Source: CAMLQK01 sp035690865
GTDB taxonomy: Bacteria; Patescibacteriota; Saccharimonadia; Saccharimonadales; UBA4665
Assembly: GCA_035690865.1 (NCBI GenBank)
Contig: DASSKE010000005.1
Span: 186,001-250,000 of the forward strand
DNA length: 64,000 bases
Direction: 5' to 3'
Below the pieces are notes generated by a model. That model worked only from the letters and a program-made list of their open reading frames with translations, was not told where the DNA came from and ran no database searches. The position numbers and the translations under genes are program-made. Positions 16,785 to 25,662 of this stretch are shown piece by piece. Position 1 is the stretch's first letter. Every line of letters begins with the position of its first letter.

Positions 16785-18050
16785 CTATGGGTGCCATTGA
16801 GTAAGCTTATAATCGTTAACTGGGACGCAGCTCATATTCCGTTCCTTAACTACCCATGACAGCTTTCGCCAGATTTCTTCATGTTCCATGTAATTATAAT
16901 CGCATATTTTGACTTGATTTTCCGCCTGTGGCACATTCCAAAGTTGAGCTAGATACGAACTCCATAGTCCTTTAAAGGTTGACTTTGAGTTTTCGTCGTT
17001 ATCATCCTGCTTCTCCTCGGTCGTTCGACCAGATAGTATAGTCAGTCTATGTGAAGAGTCGCCCAGGATCCAGTTTGCAAGCAATTTATTTATATCAAAA
17101 TTGTCATCGCATCGCTTGTTTACGGGAACACCTAGTACTTCACGAGCTTTGAAGCTATCTGTATTGCCCGGATCTATGAGAATAATATTCTTGATTCGCT
17201 TCTTTTGTTCTTCTGTTGCTCGTGCGAGGAAATAGATAGGCCCCAGCCTACCGATGCTCCAGCCCGCTAGAGTATCGACTGACTCCGGTACACCCTGTAC
17301 GGCTTTATCAGGAGAGCAATTACCACTCGACCATTCTTCAATAGACCTATTTATATCACCAGCGACTGTAATATCTCGCAGACCAGTGGGAGGCTTAAGA
17401 GGAGAATAGAACACTGAAGCGGGCTGGGGGTTCCGTTGCACCTGCTGGTCAGGTAACTGCTCAAAATGCTGTTGCTCTGATGGCCCGCTCTCGCCGCAGA
17501 TTGGCAAGCCTTGCTGTTGCAAGGTGTTACTTCGGCCCCAGTGGCTACTGGAATAAAAATCAGTAAAGTAACCGGCGTTGCCCTGTTGGTCGTGGCCATG
17601 GAGCCATACTGGGTTGCTGCGTGGACCGACGGGCGTGCCATATGCAAAGCAGTCTGCATAAAAGGTGGCGCCTTCGGGCATGGTCAAGATGAGGTCGCCC
17701 GGGCCGTTGTTCAGTCCGGGTTGGCGATGCAACCAAACGCCATCTCCACCGGTGTTTGCTACATTATATATGTGACTACTCTCCGCAGCTGGCGCTGCCT
17801 CAAAGGCGCTGCTGCCCGTCACTAAGCCCAGGGCGACTAGCCCTCCGGCTGCCGAGCGCACCATTCGGCTCCGCATAGTGGATCGCGCAGGCTCAGACGT
17901 ATTAGCTAAGGTTAGTTCCGTGAATAAATTACGGGGTGGTGTGATGCCCACAGGATCTATGTCAGGCATCTCCACTGGCCCTGGGTGGCGTAGTGGCTCT
18001 TCGATGATGGGTGGCTGTGAACGCTCCGAACTATACGGCGAAAATCTCAT
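16785..18050 (-). CDS. Membrane-anchored SH3-like plus alpha/beta-hydrolase-like protein
   Basis: 421 aa. Residues 1-62 are Pro/Ser/Glu-rich and cytoplasmic; about 65-88 is a membrane or signal segment. Residues 92-186 resemble a bacterial SH3-type domain (GGDGVWLHRQPGL, then NPVWLHGHDQQGNAGYFTDFY). The C-terminal half contains AGWSIGRLG (residues 262-270), a GxSxG-like nucleophile elbow, then IILIDPGNTDSF and a late CDYNYMEHEEIW with a possible catalytic His. It may be a surface esterase or a wall-binding protein. GAGGG precedes the ATG. The fold call for the C-terminal half is an inference. Confidence 0.6.
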   Translation of the reverse strand: MRFSPYSSERSQPPIIEEPLRHPGPVEMPDIDPVGITPPRNLFTELTLANTSEPARSTMRSRMVRSAAGGLVALGLVTGSSAFEAAPAAESSHIYNVANTGGDGVWLHRQPGLNNGPGDLILTMPEGATFYADCFAYGTPVGPRSNPVWLHGHDQQGNAGYFTDFYSSSHWGRSNTLQQQGLPICGESGPSEQQHFEQLPDQQVQRNPQPASVFYSPLKPPTGLRDITVAGDINRSIEEWSSGNCSPDKAVQGVPESVDTLAGWSIGRLGPIYFLARATEEQKKRIKNIILIDPGNTDSFKAREVLGVPVNKRCDDNFDINKLLANWILGDSSHRLTILSGRTTEEKQDDNDENSKSTFKGLWSSYLAQLWNVPQAENQVKICDYNYMEHEEIWRKLSWVVKERNMSCVPVNDYKLTQWHP

Positions 18051-18085
18051 AAGATCCCTCAGTTATATTTTCTGCATCTTGCCAG

Positions 18086-18115
18086 AAAGTACCAATAGTT
18101 CGTTACATATGTCAA
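18086..18115 (-). promoter_or_regulatory. Promoter of the SH3/hydrolase-like gene
   Basis: TTGACA, an 18-bp spacer and TACTTT on the minus strand. It lies across the 3' end of the upstream HTH-methyltransferase gene. Confidence 0.55.
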
Positions 18116-18121
18116 TACATT

Positions 18122-19339
18122 TTAGCTGTGTTTTACTTGCGAAACCGTAAGCATATATTCTTGGCTTCTCGTTTGCGTGGTCTGCAAGATATCAAACCCG
18201 TTCCGATCCAGCTTGCTTACTATGTCGATAGCACTATTCTGCCATGCACGCCAAAGTAGAACCTTATGACCTTTGTCGAGAGTTACTCTGTAGGTCCCAT
18301 GTTGTGACCTAAACTCAATCTCAAGCGGTAAGATTAAATTCAGCTGGATATACCTAACCCTGGCAGTCTCGTCATAGTTCCGCTCAATCTCATAACAATC
18401 TTTGCTTAGTCCGACCAGATCTGCCATATCCTTCATTGGCAGAACATACGATTGACCTTTAGTGGAGAAGTTAAAATGCCCTCGACTATGTAAGGTGTCG
18501 AGCTTTTGAGCATAAAGCAAGATGTCGTTAAGGCCCATACTACTATTAATTACTCGGAAGACGTCATCTTGACTTCTGAAGTTCTGAGCCGTTCCGCCAA
18601 AGAAAAGAACTATATTACATAGCTTTTTATCTGGCTTCTCGATGTGATGTTGGGCCAAGATATCGCCGAAGTAATCTCGCGAGAAATCAAGCTCATGAGG
18701 TTCGAAGATTACCGTATCACCAAACCAATCGACAATATTCTTCTGAGCGATGTTTAGCATGTCGCGGCTAATATCAACCCCAATATATCTGCCTAGTTTG
18801 CCCGCACTTTTTAGCTTGCTTAGTAAATCTTTAGCCGGAAGTCCATTACCGACTCCCAAGTCCACAACATTCACTAAATCATACGTTTCGAGCAATTCAT
18901 CTAGGTACTTCTCGTCCAATGCAAGTAGTTTTCGCGTCATATTAATGTTGTTTGGGGCTTCTTCGCCTTCGAGCTTCCAGGTATAGTCATTCCAAATCTC
19001 AGCCCCTTTGTCGAAGTATCCGTATTGGCAAGGGATTTCGTGGTGAACTTCGAGGCTCGTAATGATATCGCGGATTTGATAGTCGTTGAAGAGCTTGTAG
19101 AATTCGGGCTTCGGGGTAACAGTTTTGACGGTGTGATGCGGGCGGTATTTTTTGCCTTGAGCAACAAGTTTTTCGATGAGGGCGAGGTTTCCGGAAGTGT
19201 TGGAAACATAGTGGCGTCCGGCGTGTTCGTGCAGGGTCAAGTCGTTCTTGCCCTGACGGGCCGACTCTATCCAGTTACGCACGGTTCTAACAGATACGTG
19301 ATAGGTAGAAGCCAACTCGGCGTTCTTATAATAAAGCAT
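18122..19339 (-). CDS. HTH domain fused to an EgtD-like SAM methyltransferase
   Basis: 405 aa. Residues 1-48 form a MerR/excisionase-like helix-turn-helix (YYKNAELASTYHVSVRTVRN, then GRHYVSN). From about residue 80 the protein matches the histidine-specific methyltransferase (EgtD, Methyltransf_33) fold: VVDLGVGNGLPAKDLL (SAM motif I, 158-173), YIGVDISRDML (185-195), and LFFGGTAQNF, the counterpart of the family's LGSSIGNF. EgtD trimethylates histidine in ergothioneine synthesis, but no other ergothioneine gene is present here. The HTH suggests a regulator or self-regulated enzyme; the substrate is unknown. Confidence 0.8.
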   Translation of the reverse strand: MLYYKNAELASTYHVSVRTVRNWIESARQGKNDLTLHEHAGRHYVSNTSGNLALIEKLVAQGKKYRPHHTVKTVTPKPEFYKLFNDYQIRDIITSLEVHHEIPCQYGYFDKGAEIWNDYTWKLEGEEAPNNINMTRKLLALDEKYLDELLETYDLVNVVDLGVGNGLPAKDLLSKLKSAGKLGRYIGVDISRDMLNIAQKNIVDWFGDTVIFEPHELDFSRDYFGDILAQHHIEKPDKKLCNIVLFFGGTAQNFRSQDDVFRVINSSMGLNDILLYAQKLDTLHSRGHFNFSTKGQSYVLPMKDMADLVGLSKDCYEIERNYDETARVRYIQLNLILPLEIEFRSQHGTYRVTLDKGHKVLLWRAWQNSAIDIVSKLDRNGFDILQTTQTRSQEYMLTVSQVKHS

Positions 19340-19662
19340 AATAAATTACTGCCCCTTTGTTCATTTTCTTGTTGACAAGTTTCCCCAAACGGAGATAACA
19401 TTAGTGTGAGCAGCTGCTTAGATAACTTTGCTTCGGTGTCTTAACCGTAGCACCTATGTTTTGTTTCTTCAAGTAAAAGAGAGGAACGCTTGTTGTTATA
19501 TCTTTGCCACAAGGATACGACACATGCGGTATGTCGGTAGTATACTGCCTACAAACCCATAAAACAACCCGTTTCTTATATAGTAATTGCCACCTCTGGC
19601 TCCGGCTTTTATAAGCCTGATGCGGGACAACCAGCATGGCGGCTCCTTAAGGAAGGAAGCCT
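19340..19662. other. Gene-free stretch with a plus-strand promoter and possible long leader
   Basis: A plus-strand promoter with TTGACA (19372-19377), an 18-bp spacer and TAACAT (19396-19401) points toward the small operon at 19663, giving a leader of about 250 nt. Within it are a near-palindrome GGTAGTATACTGCC, a GGCTTTTATAAGCC palindrome and a CCTTAAGG core next to the ribosome-binding site. Open frames here look non-coding. No known RNA family was recognised. Confidence 0.4.
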
Positions 19663-19761
19663 ATGTCATATACTTTTTGCCCGCCAATTGCACACGTTCC
19701 AGAATGTGCGCCCGTAACCTGCCCCCGCCGGACAGGAGAAAGGTGTGCGAAAACCGCATAA
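19663..19761 (+). CDS. 32-aa Cys/Pro-rich peptide
   Basis: The ATG follows AAGGAAGGAAG at good spacing. The product contains four Cys and five Pro in 32 residues (MSYTFCPPIAHVPECAPVTC...). It is the first of three closely spaced plus-strand ORFs. It could be a small metal-binding peptide or a leader peptide; nothing similar was recognised. Confidence 0.4.
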   Translation: MSYTFCPPIAHVPECAPVTCPRRTGERCAKTA

Positions 19762-19778
19762 AATAACAACAAAGAGCT

Positions 19779-20024
19779 ATGGGGATAACACATTTTCCTG
19801 ATGGTATGCGACGGCCAAAAACCGCCACATGCATCATTTGCCAACAGATAAAACCAATAAACGAAATGAGTGCGGGCTTAAGCGATAAATACGCAAATCA
19901 AGCGTTCGCCTGCGAAAGCCACATCCAAGAGAATTCGCGTCTGTTTGTACGAGGTTGGACTGATTTTGCAATCAACCAACAGCCACAGCCAGCCGTCCAA
20001 AGTAAAGAGGTGTTGCATGGGTAA
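19779..20024 (+). CDS. 81-aa protein with a CxxC...CxxH putative zinc-binding pattern
   Basis: Contains TATCIICQQIKPINEMS followed about 30 residues later by ACESHIQ, giving a CxxC-CxxH arrangement that suits a zinc knuckle. AAAGAG lies just before the ATG. It overlaps the next gene's start. The function is unknown; similar short Zn-ribbon proteins occur in phages and Patescibacteria. Confidence 0.55.
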   Translation: MGITHFPDGMRRPKTATCIICQQIKPINEMSAGLSDKYANQAFACESHIQENSRLFVRGWTDFAINQQPQPAVQSKEVLHG

Positions 20025-20460
20025 ATTTTACGTCGAGCAGCGCCTACCTAAAACTTCTATCTCGTGGGACATCGCACACCATCTATATGCTCGATATTTG
20101 CAGGGTGTATGCGTTGTCGTTTGCTCACGGCCGATCGTCGTCTTGTCGGCTGTTAGCAAACAGTGGCAAAAAGTACTTGGCGCTGCACAAAAGGAGCGCT
20201 CCAGTGTGCTTGGTTCGCCGCGTATTCAGGAGTTAAGCCAGCGCATCTTATATATGCAACACATACAAATGAGCGTTGAATCGCCTGATGATGCGCCTTT
20301 TGAAGACGTATATTTTATGACTGCCGAACAAGCCTTGGGCCATCCACCGCTATGCCACACTTTATACTGTATGGAAGAAGTAAGTGACGCCAGCTTTGCG
20401 ACACTGTGTGCGGGCTTAAGCGATAATGGTCTTGCCGTACGCTATATTCTGCCAGAATAA
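20017..20460 (+). CDS. 147-aa protein of unknown function
   Basis: The start was placed at the ATG at 20017 (MGKFYVEQRLPKTSISWDIA) because GAGG precedes it; a longer frame reads through the previous gene. It is a mixed alpha/beta, soluble protein. Its 3' end lies 6 bp from the convergent glycosidase gene. It overlaps the Zn-knuckle gene by 8 bp, so the two are probably translated together. No family was recognised. Confidence 0.6.
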   Translation: MGKFYVEQRLPKTSISWDIAHHLYARYLQGVCVVVCSRPIVVLSAVSKQWQKVLGAAQKERSSVLGSPRIQELSQRILYMQHIQMSVESPDDAPFEDVYFMTAEQALGHPPLCHTLYCMEEVSDASFATLCAGLSDNGLAVRYILPE

Positions 20461-20466
20461 ACTATC

Positions 20467-23289
20467 TTATTCGTAACGCAGAGCAGCTTGGGGTATAACC
20501 GTGTCCGAAGTTTGGCCGGGAGTGCGCCAGAAGAGACGCATTATGGCATTACCATAATTCTCATAGTATGAGACTTTAATGGTATATGCCTGGTTGGCCT
20601 GCAAGTTAACTACAGCCTGATCACGTCGTTGACTGTGGTCGCTCCAGTCATCAATAAGCAACGAATCGTTCAGCCAAAGCCGCACACCGTCATCGCTGAG
20701 GGTTGCCAAGGTATACTGGCCGGTTGTGGGAGCAACAAGCTTGCCGGTCCACGTTGCACCAAAGCGATCGTTACCAGCTGAGCCACCCGGCCCTGCATTA
20801 CCCCAGTTGTTGTCAATTGATGAGGCTACCTCCGAAAAGAGCGCATCACCCAGTGCACCGGCACCTTTGTATTGATAGTAGGTTACCTTAAGACCATTGG
20901 CTGAGCTGGAGAATGCCGACGCCGGAACAACTTGTTTGGCAAAGGCTTGACTGCTCCATTGCAACTTGGCAACTGCGTCAACATAATTCTCGTAATACTC
21001 GACACGGATCTCGTGCGTTTTATCAGCTCCGAGCCAAACGCTCGCCTGATATTCACGTGAGCTTTGGTCACGCCAACCATTTATAATCTGCTGGCCGTCT
21101 ATCCACATCCGCACACCGTCATCGCCGGTTAAATAGAACGTGTATGTACCCGTTTTAGGCACTGCGAGGCCGCCCGTCCAACGAACGCTAAAGCCATCGG
21201 CAGGTATGCCGCTCATGGGCGAACCCTTGCCCCAGCTAAAGTCAATGTTCTTATCTGTTCTGGTATGTGGAGTGCCGCTTAGGTTCTTATTAGCGTAATA
21301 CTCGCCGCGAAGTCCTGCGGCTTGCTCACTTCCGCCACCGCCAGTAGTTGGAGGAGGTGTTGTAGTGTCGGCCGCCAAAATCTCTATTGCCGAGACTTGG
21401 GGTGAACCAACCACACCACTAAAACCTAAGTCAAGGTCGTCATCGGTTAATGTGACAGTCTTTTCTTCCATTAAGGCTGTGTTGGCGCCTCCCTTGGCGA
21501 CGATATCAAAATTGGTCAGCCAATTTGCGCCTTCGGCAGAAACATTAAACACTCGGCAGCCGGCTGTGGTACACGGATTATAAATCTCGGCAAAGTGTAG
21601 CCGCACTTTGTACGTGCCTTTTGCGACTGGAATGTGGTAGCTAAAGTTGCCCCAACGCTCATCCTGATACAGTGCCTGCTTGTCGGTGTTATTTATAGTG
21701 CGGCCTGCAGCTTGATTATCGGTGTTGCCGCCGTCGTAGTAACTGTCGGCCCGCCAAACCGCTCCGCTCGGGTCTGTATATTGGCCGCCGCCAGCATTAA
21801 TGCGTACAGGAACCTGCTGCAATGAGGTATCGGTTGCAGGTGGAGTCGTTGGAGCAGGCGTGGTTGGTGTTGGCTGCTCGGTTGCAGGTGGCTCTGTTGT
21901 GGTAGTACCAGCGTTAAGGACAAATGTTGTCACAGAATACGGTGGCAGATCGTAAGCAAGGGTGTCGCCAGCGGCAATAGTTGCCCGCTTTACTGGTGCA
22001 CTGAACGGTGCATCTTTGTTCGTTTGCCAAACATCGGCTGTGCCATTGGTAAACCCAGTCACTTTAGCAGCAAAAGTTTGTGTTGCGGTGGCACTCTTAT
22101 TAATTACCACGACATTCTTATTGCTAGAAGCATATACTTCCACATCTTTGAGGTCGGTGCTGGCCTCTACCATAGACGTGCCAAAACCTCTAAATAAGTT
22201 ACCGCCCGTAAACATTTGCAAGCCGTAGTATATAGGCATCGGATCGGCGAGCTTACGACCATACTGCGTGGCCGCATCGTTCTTTTCAAACGTTATGCCC
22301 AATGCACCGTTAAGGTCGGCGTACTGGTGGCCACGGCCGCCGGCTCGAGCAATATGGCCGGCCACGCTGGCGCCCCAAACCGTGTTTATCGATTGGTAAA
22401 AACGATCGTCACCCTGCCAACCGTTATATCCGTCATCGGATCGCCATGACCAGTTATACTCCCCTACCTGCACCTCAATCTGACTGGCGCGTGAAGGAAC
22501 AATCTCGGTTATTGCTTGGCGTGTTTGCCGTACTTCACTTTCCCACACATCGGTCTGGCTTAAGGCAGTTGCGGTATCTAAAGACTTTTCGCCCATAGCG
22601 TAGTGATGAAAGTCGATGCTATCAACTTTACTGCCTGCGCACTGCAAAAAGCTTCGCACTGTTCCAATATCAAAGTATGCCCACGCAGGACCGGCAACTT
22701 TAATAGTCGGGTCTACTGCCTTCATAGCATCGGCGGTTGCGGTGAACAGATTACAATAGGTGGCAATGTCCATGCCGCCATTGCCTGGCTCATTGCCGAT
22801 GACCCAAACGTTTACTCTATTGGCGCCGCCTTGGTCTTTATTAAAATGTCGGACCATATTAGCTGCATCTGCCGGAGAGAAGTTATTATCAGCCGACCCT
22901 CCCACTACAATTTGCGGCTCAGCTCCGATGGCTTTAATGCTGCTTACCCAGGCGTCACCCGATCCACCAGGATGGCCACCAGCGCTTGAAATAATGTTGC
23001 CACCATTCCATTGCAACGGTACACGGTAATACCCCAGCCCAAGATGCGCCAGTGCTGTTCGCTGCGCATCGCTGGTGATGATACCTGTTCCGCCCTCGGC
23101 GTAAGTAGAGATAGTGCCCGAGAATGGTTTTGACGCTAATGTAGTGGTTGTTTTAGTGAAGTCTACGGCACTGTTAGTAGTCGCTGCCAAAGATAGAATT
23201 GTAGCTATCAATCCAATACCCGCTACAACCCCGGCAACTATTACAAATGGCCAGTATTGGCGTAAGCGCTGTCTCCAAACAAAATTCAT
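20467..23289 (-). CDS. Secreted multidomain glycoside hydrolase with malectin and two PA14 domains
   Basis: 940 aa from the ATG at 23289, which has AGGTAGGGG before it. A membrane or signal segment spans about 13-36. The catalytic domain (about 55-465) is a clan-A-like TIM barrel: VIGNEPG with Glu167 as likely acid/base and QVGEYNW with Glu277 as likely nucleophile. A Pro/Thr linker leads to a malectin-like domain (about 495-645). Two PA14-like domains follow (about 660-800 and 805-940), each with a DDGVRMW or DDGVRLW core. The family suits cleavage of an external polysaccharide at the cell surface; the exact GH family (39/5-like) is uncertain. Confidence 0.8.
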   Translation of the reverse strand: MNFVWRQRLRQYWPFVIVAGVVAGIGLIATILSLAATTNSAVDFTKTTTTLASKPFSGTISTYAEGGTGIITSDAQRTALAHLGLGYYRVPLQWNGGNIISSAGGHPGGSGDAWVSSIKAIGAEPQIVVGGSADNNFSPADAANMVRHFNKDQGGANRVNVWVIGNEPGNGGMDIATYCNLFTATADAMKAVDPTIKVAGPAWAYFDIGTVRSFLQCAGSKVDSIDFHHYAMGEKSLDTATALSQTDVWESEVRQTRQAITEIVPSRASQIEVQVGEYNWSWRSDDGYNGWQGDDRFYQSINTVWGASVAGHIARAGGRGHQYADLNGALGITFEKNDAATQYGRKLADPMPIYYGLQMFTGGNLFRGFGTSMVEASTDLKDVEVYASSNKNVVVINKSATATQTFAAKVTGFTNGTADVWQTNKDAPFSAPVKRATIAAGDTLAYDLPPYSVTTFVLNAGTTTTEPPATEQPTPTTPAPTTPPATDTSLQQVPVRINAGGGQYTDPSGAVWRADSYYDGGNTDNQAAGRTINNTDKQALYQDERWGNFSYHIPVAKGTYKVRLHFAEIYNPCTTAGCRVFNVSAEGANWLTNFDIVAKGGANTALMEEKTVTLTDDDLDLGFSGVVGSPQVSAIEILAADTTTPPPTTGGGGSEQAAGLRGEYYANKNLSGTPHTRTDKNIDFSWGKGSPMSGIPADGFSVRWTGGLAVPKTGTYTFYLTGDDGVRMWIDGQQIINGWRDQSSREYQASVWLGADKTHEIRVEYYENYVDAVAKLQWSSQAFAKQVVPASAFSSSANGLKVTYYQYKGAGALGDALFSEVASSIDNNWGNAGPGGSAGNDRFGATWTGKLVAPTTGQYTLATLSDDGVRLWLNDSLLIDDWSDHSQRRDQAVVNLQANQAYTIKVSYYENYGNAIMRLFWRTPGQTSDTVIPQAALRYE

Positions 23290-23365
23290 TTTGTCCCCTA
23301 CCTGCACCTTTTTAGGTCAGCTTGTTTAATGATAGCTTAAGAATAGCATTAGAATTTTAAAAGAG

Positions 23366-24424
23366 CTATAGGCCATCGCGGGTTGCAGATTGCAAAAAGC
23401 TCAGCATCTTAACAAAAGCCGTTTCTCCATCGCTGTTGAATGTAAATTGATACTCGTGGGGCAGCTGCGGCGAATGGTTTTTGGGGTAGAAAAGCGTCGT
23501 TACGTTCACATTACGCGTCTGCAGCATTTGGGCAAGCGGCTTAGATTGACCATTAGTTAAGGGATCGCCGTTACCTCCGCTGATAAATGTCTGCGGAAAG
23601 GCACTTGTTACATGATAAAAAGGCGACATCTGACGGAGCAGATCAGATGATGGGTGCCGGCTGCCAGCATAGGCCCACACCGTTGTGTTATCTCCCCAGT
23701 CAATAATTTTAGGTAAGCTTGGTGATGGCTCGGCAAGTCCTTGGAGCTCGTAAATACCACAGTACAAGACGACCCCCGCAATCTGATCTGGCAGCAGTGC
23801 CGGCCGCACGCCAACCTGCTTTGCATACGAAGCATTAGTTACGAGAGCGGCCATTTGCGCCGTTAGCTGTGCACCTGCCGAATCACCAGCTAACACAATA
23901 CGCTGCATATCAGCATGGTATTTACCGGCGTTTTTGGAAAGATACGTAAACGCATCATTAATCTGGTGTACCTGATAGGGGTAATGCTTGCTCGGTGCTA
24001 ATGTATAGTTAAGCGACACCACTATATAACCCTGTTGGCTCAAACGCTTTAAATAAGGCGCTATGCCCGTTTTGTCGCCCGAAAGCCATGCGCCGCCGTG
24101 CGTCCAAACTACCACCGGCAATCTTGCTTGCTCCCCAAGCCCGTTTTGGGGCATGTAAACATCGAGCTTGGCATCTTTGTCGCCAGCCCGGTATTGCTCA
24201 TTAGCAACCGTAACGACCGGATAATCGGGCAGGGTCTGCTCCATGGCAACGAGCGTTTTATGCCCACCTTTATTAAAAACATATCTAATGACGAGTGCTC
24301 CCGGCCAAGGGCTAACCTGAAAGCTCACGTAGAGCAACAACAACGCAACCGTTACGCCCACTCCAAGGCGAATTGCCCATTGCCGCAAACTCTTTAGGGT
24401 ACTTTTTTGTACATACTTTTTCAT
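23366..24424 (-). CDS. Membrane-anchored alpha/beta-hydrolase (esterase/lipase-like)
   Basis: 352 aa. One N-terminal hydrophobic helix (about 16-36) is followed by an alpha/beta-hydrolase: THGGAW (oxyanion hole), AGDSAGAQ (nucleophile Ser), GGNGDPL (acid Asp) and a final LPHEYQ His. This layout matches BD-FAE and hormone-sensitive-lipase-type carboxylesterases that deacylate polysaccharides or small esters. It lies 3 bp after the pilin-like gene's stop and is probably co-transcribed with it. Confidence 0.82.
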   Translation of the reverse strand: MKKYVQKSTLKSLRQWAIRLGVGVTVALLLLYVSFQVSPWPGALVIRYVFNKGGHKTLVAMEQTLPDYPVVTVANEQYRAGDKDAKLDVYMPQNGLGEQARLPVVVWTHGGAWLSGDKTGIAPYLKRLSQQGYIVVSLNYTLAPSKHYPYQVHQINDAFTYLSKNAGKYHADMQRIVLAGDSAGAQLTAQMAALVTNASYAKQVGVRPALLPDQIAGVVLYCGIYELQGLAEPSPSLPKIIDWGDNTTVWAYAGSRHPSSDLLRQMSPFYHVTSAFPQTFISGGNGDPLTNGQSKPLAQMLQTRNVNVTTLFYPKNHSPQLPHEYQFTFNSDGETAFVKMLSFLQSATRDGL

Positions 24425-24427
24425 GTA

Positions 24428-25093
24428 TTACGCCGAGAACATAAACGTGTGCGTCATAAGCAATGTAAAATCACTTAAAGCATCAGGATACGAAGGTTGT
24501 TGCACGTAGCTAGCAATATAGGTGCGGCCGCCGGTGACAAATATATAGCGAACCAGGGTTGTGCCGTCTGGATATCCGCCAACGGCTACTGCCGCCTCCA
24601 TCCCCATTACTGTGGCCGTAAGTTTATGGCCAGATACGCCATTAATGGTTACTGCCGTGTCTGTGGAGGCAGTGTAGTAGGCCTCGCCAAATTGGTACTC
24701 TGCACTTACATCGCCTGCGGCAGAAGAGAACTGCATCTGGCCGCCATCTTCTGAAGCGCAATGTCCCACTGTATCAGCAGTTGGTGCAAATAGCGCCAAG
24801 CCCTCGCTGCAAAGCTCAGGATGTGCAGCCTGCACCCAACTTGCTGGATGCTTAAACGAGAAATTACCTTCAGCATTCGAATACGTAACCCAGTCATCGG
24901 TAGGATCAACGGTTTTGCTGCCCGTTTTACCACTATCTTTTTTGGACGATTCAGAAGTTGAAGTGTGCTTGCCCGAGTCTTTTGAGTCATGCTTCTTCTT
25001 CCATACCCACCAGCCGGCAAAAATGAGCATCAGTATTATTAAAAGAATAATAAGTAACTCGACTATGCCGAAACCAGATTGACGCTTATGCAT
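24428..25093 (-). CDS. Type IV pilin-like protein with a soluble C-terminal domain
   Basis: 221 aa from the ATG at 25093, which lies 6 nt after an extended -10 (TGCTATTAT). The N-terminus, KRQSGFGIVELLI, matches a class III prepilin signal: cleavage after Gly7, Phe8 at +1 and Glu12 at +5, then a hydrophobic helix. A Lys/Ser-rich linker (about 38-66) leads to a beta-rich domain with two or more Cys (HPELCSEG, GHCASED). It may be a minor pilin or pseudopilin. No prepilin peptidase or assembly ATPase is in the window. Confidence 0.72.
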   Translation of the reverse strand: MHKRQSGFGIVELLIILLIILMLIFAGWWVWKKKHDSKDSGKHTSTSESSKKDSGKTGSKTVDPTDDWVTYSNAEGNFSFKHPASWVQAAHPELCSEGLALFAPTADTVGHCASEDGGQMQFSSAAGDVSAEYQFGEAYYTASTDTAVTINGVSGHKLTATVMGMEAAVAVGGYPDGTTLVRYIFVTGGRTYIASYVQQPSYPDALSDFTLLMTHTFMFSA

Positions 25094-25125
25094 ATCTTCA
25101 TAATAGCACATGCTTTTTTCGCGTA

Positions 25126-25647
25126 TTAAAAGCCGTGAATATTGTATCCGTAGCCAAAAAGTGCGCCTACTACCGTCTGCCGATCATCAGCCGTGGCTAT
25201 ATATATTCCTGCTGCATTGAGCACGTCTTTTTGGCCGTCAGAAAGAGTAAGTGACAGGTTAAATATTTCCAGAATCCGCTCTTCGCTGTCGTCGGCTGCT
25301 ATGCGGTTAATTGATATTTTGTCACACCCCATGCAGTCATGAACCAACATAAGCTCACCACTGCGTAAACTCCCCTCAATACGAAAGGTCAGGCCAATTG
25401 GCTGCATGCCAGCCTGACAAACAGCTTTTCGGTCGCCTTTTTTAACATCCACGTGCTTCGACCATAAACACTGGCAACAATGGTTACGATTGCTCGTACC
25501 CATATATTGCCCAACTACCACCCATTGCTTGCAATGGGAGCACTTAAAACCACCTTCTTTTTCTTGCCGGATTTTACGGGCGATATAACGATCACTGCGG
25601 CGATTTTGCCAATCGTCGCGCTTTTGACGCTTATGAGCGCGTTTCAT
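25126..25647 (-). CDS. RNHCP-domain zinc-ribbon protein
   Basis: 173 aa from the ATG at 25647, preceded by GGAG. The N-terminus is very basic (KRAHKRQKRDDWQNRRSDR). The core has FKCSHCKQWV and RNHCCQCLWSKHVD, the signature of the RNHCP domain (usually RNHCPxCLxSxHVD), with two CxxC pairs for zinc. A third pair, CMGC, lies in MLVHDCMGCDKISINRIAAD. The family is widespread but its role is not established. Its 5' leader of about 180 nt has a possible attenuator. Confidence 0.85.
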   Translation of the reverse strand: MKRAHKRQKRDDWQNRRSDRYIARKIRQEKEGGFKCSHCKQWVVVGQYMGTSNRNHCCQCLWSKHVDVKKGDRKAVCQAGMQPIGLTFRIEGSLRSGELMLVHDCMGCDKISINRIAADDSEERILEIFNLSLTLSDGQKDVLNAAGIYIATADDRQTVVGALFGYGYNIHGF

Positions 25648-25662
25648 ACACTTCTCCAAATA

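Noticed and set aside
19401..19637. A 78-codon minus-strand ORF with AAGGAG before its ATG
   Set aside because: Composition looks random, it crosses a likely plus-strand leader, and the AAGGAG is part of a palindrome that also serves the plus-strand start at 19663.
19640..19668. GGAAGGAAGC resembling the conserved part of 4.5S/SRP RNA
   Set aside because: The flanking bases do not provide the AGGTC...AGCAGCC partner strands of the SRP helix 8; the sequence is explained by a ribosome-binding site.
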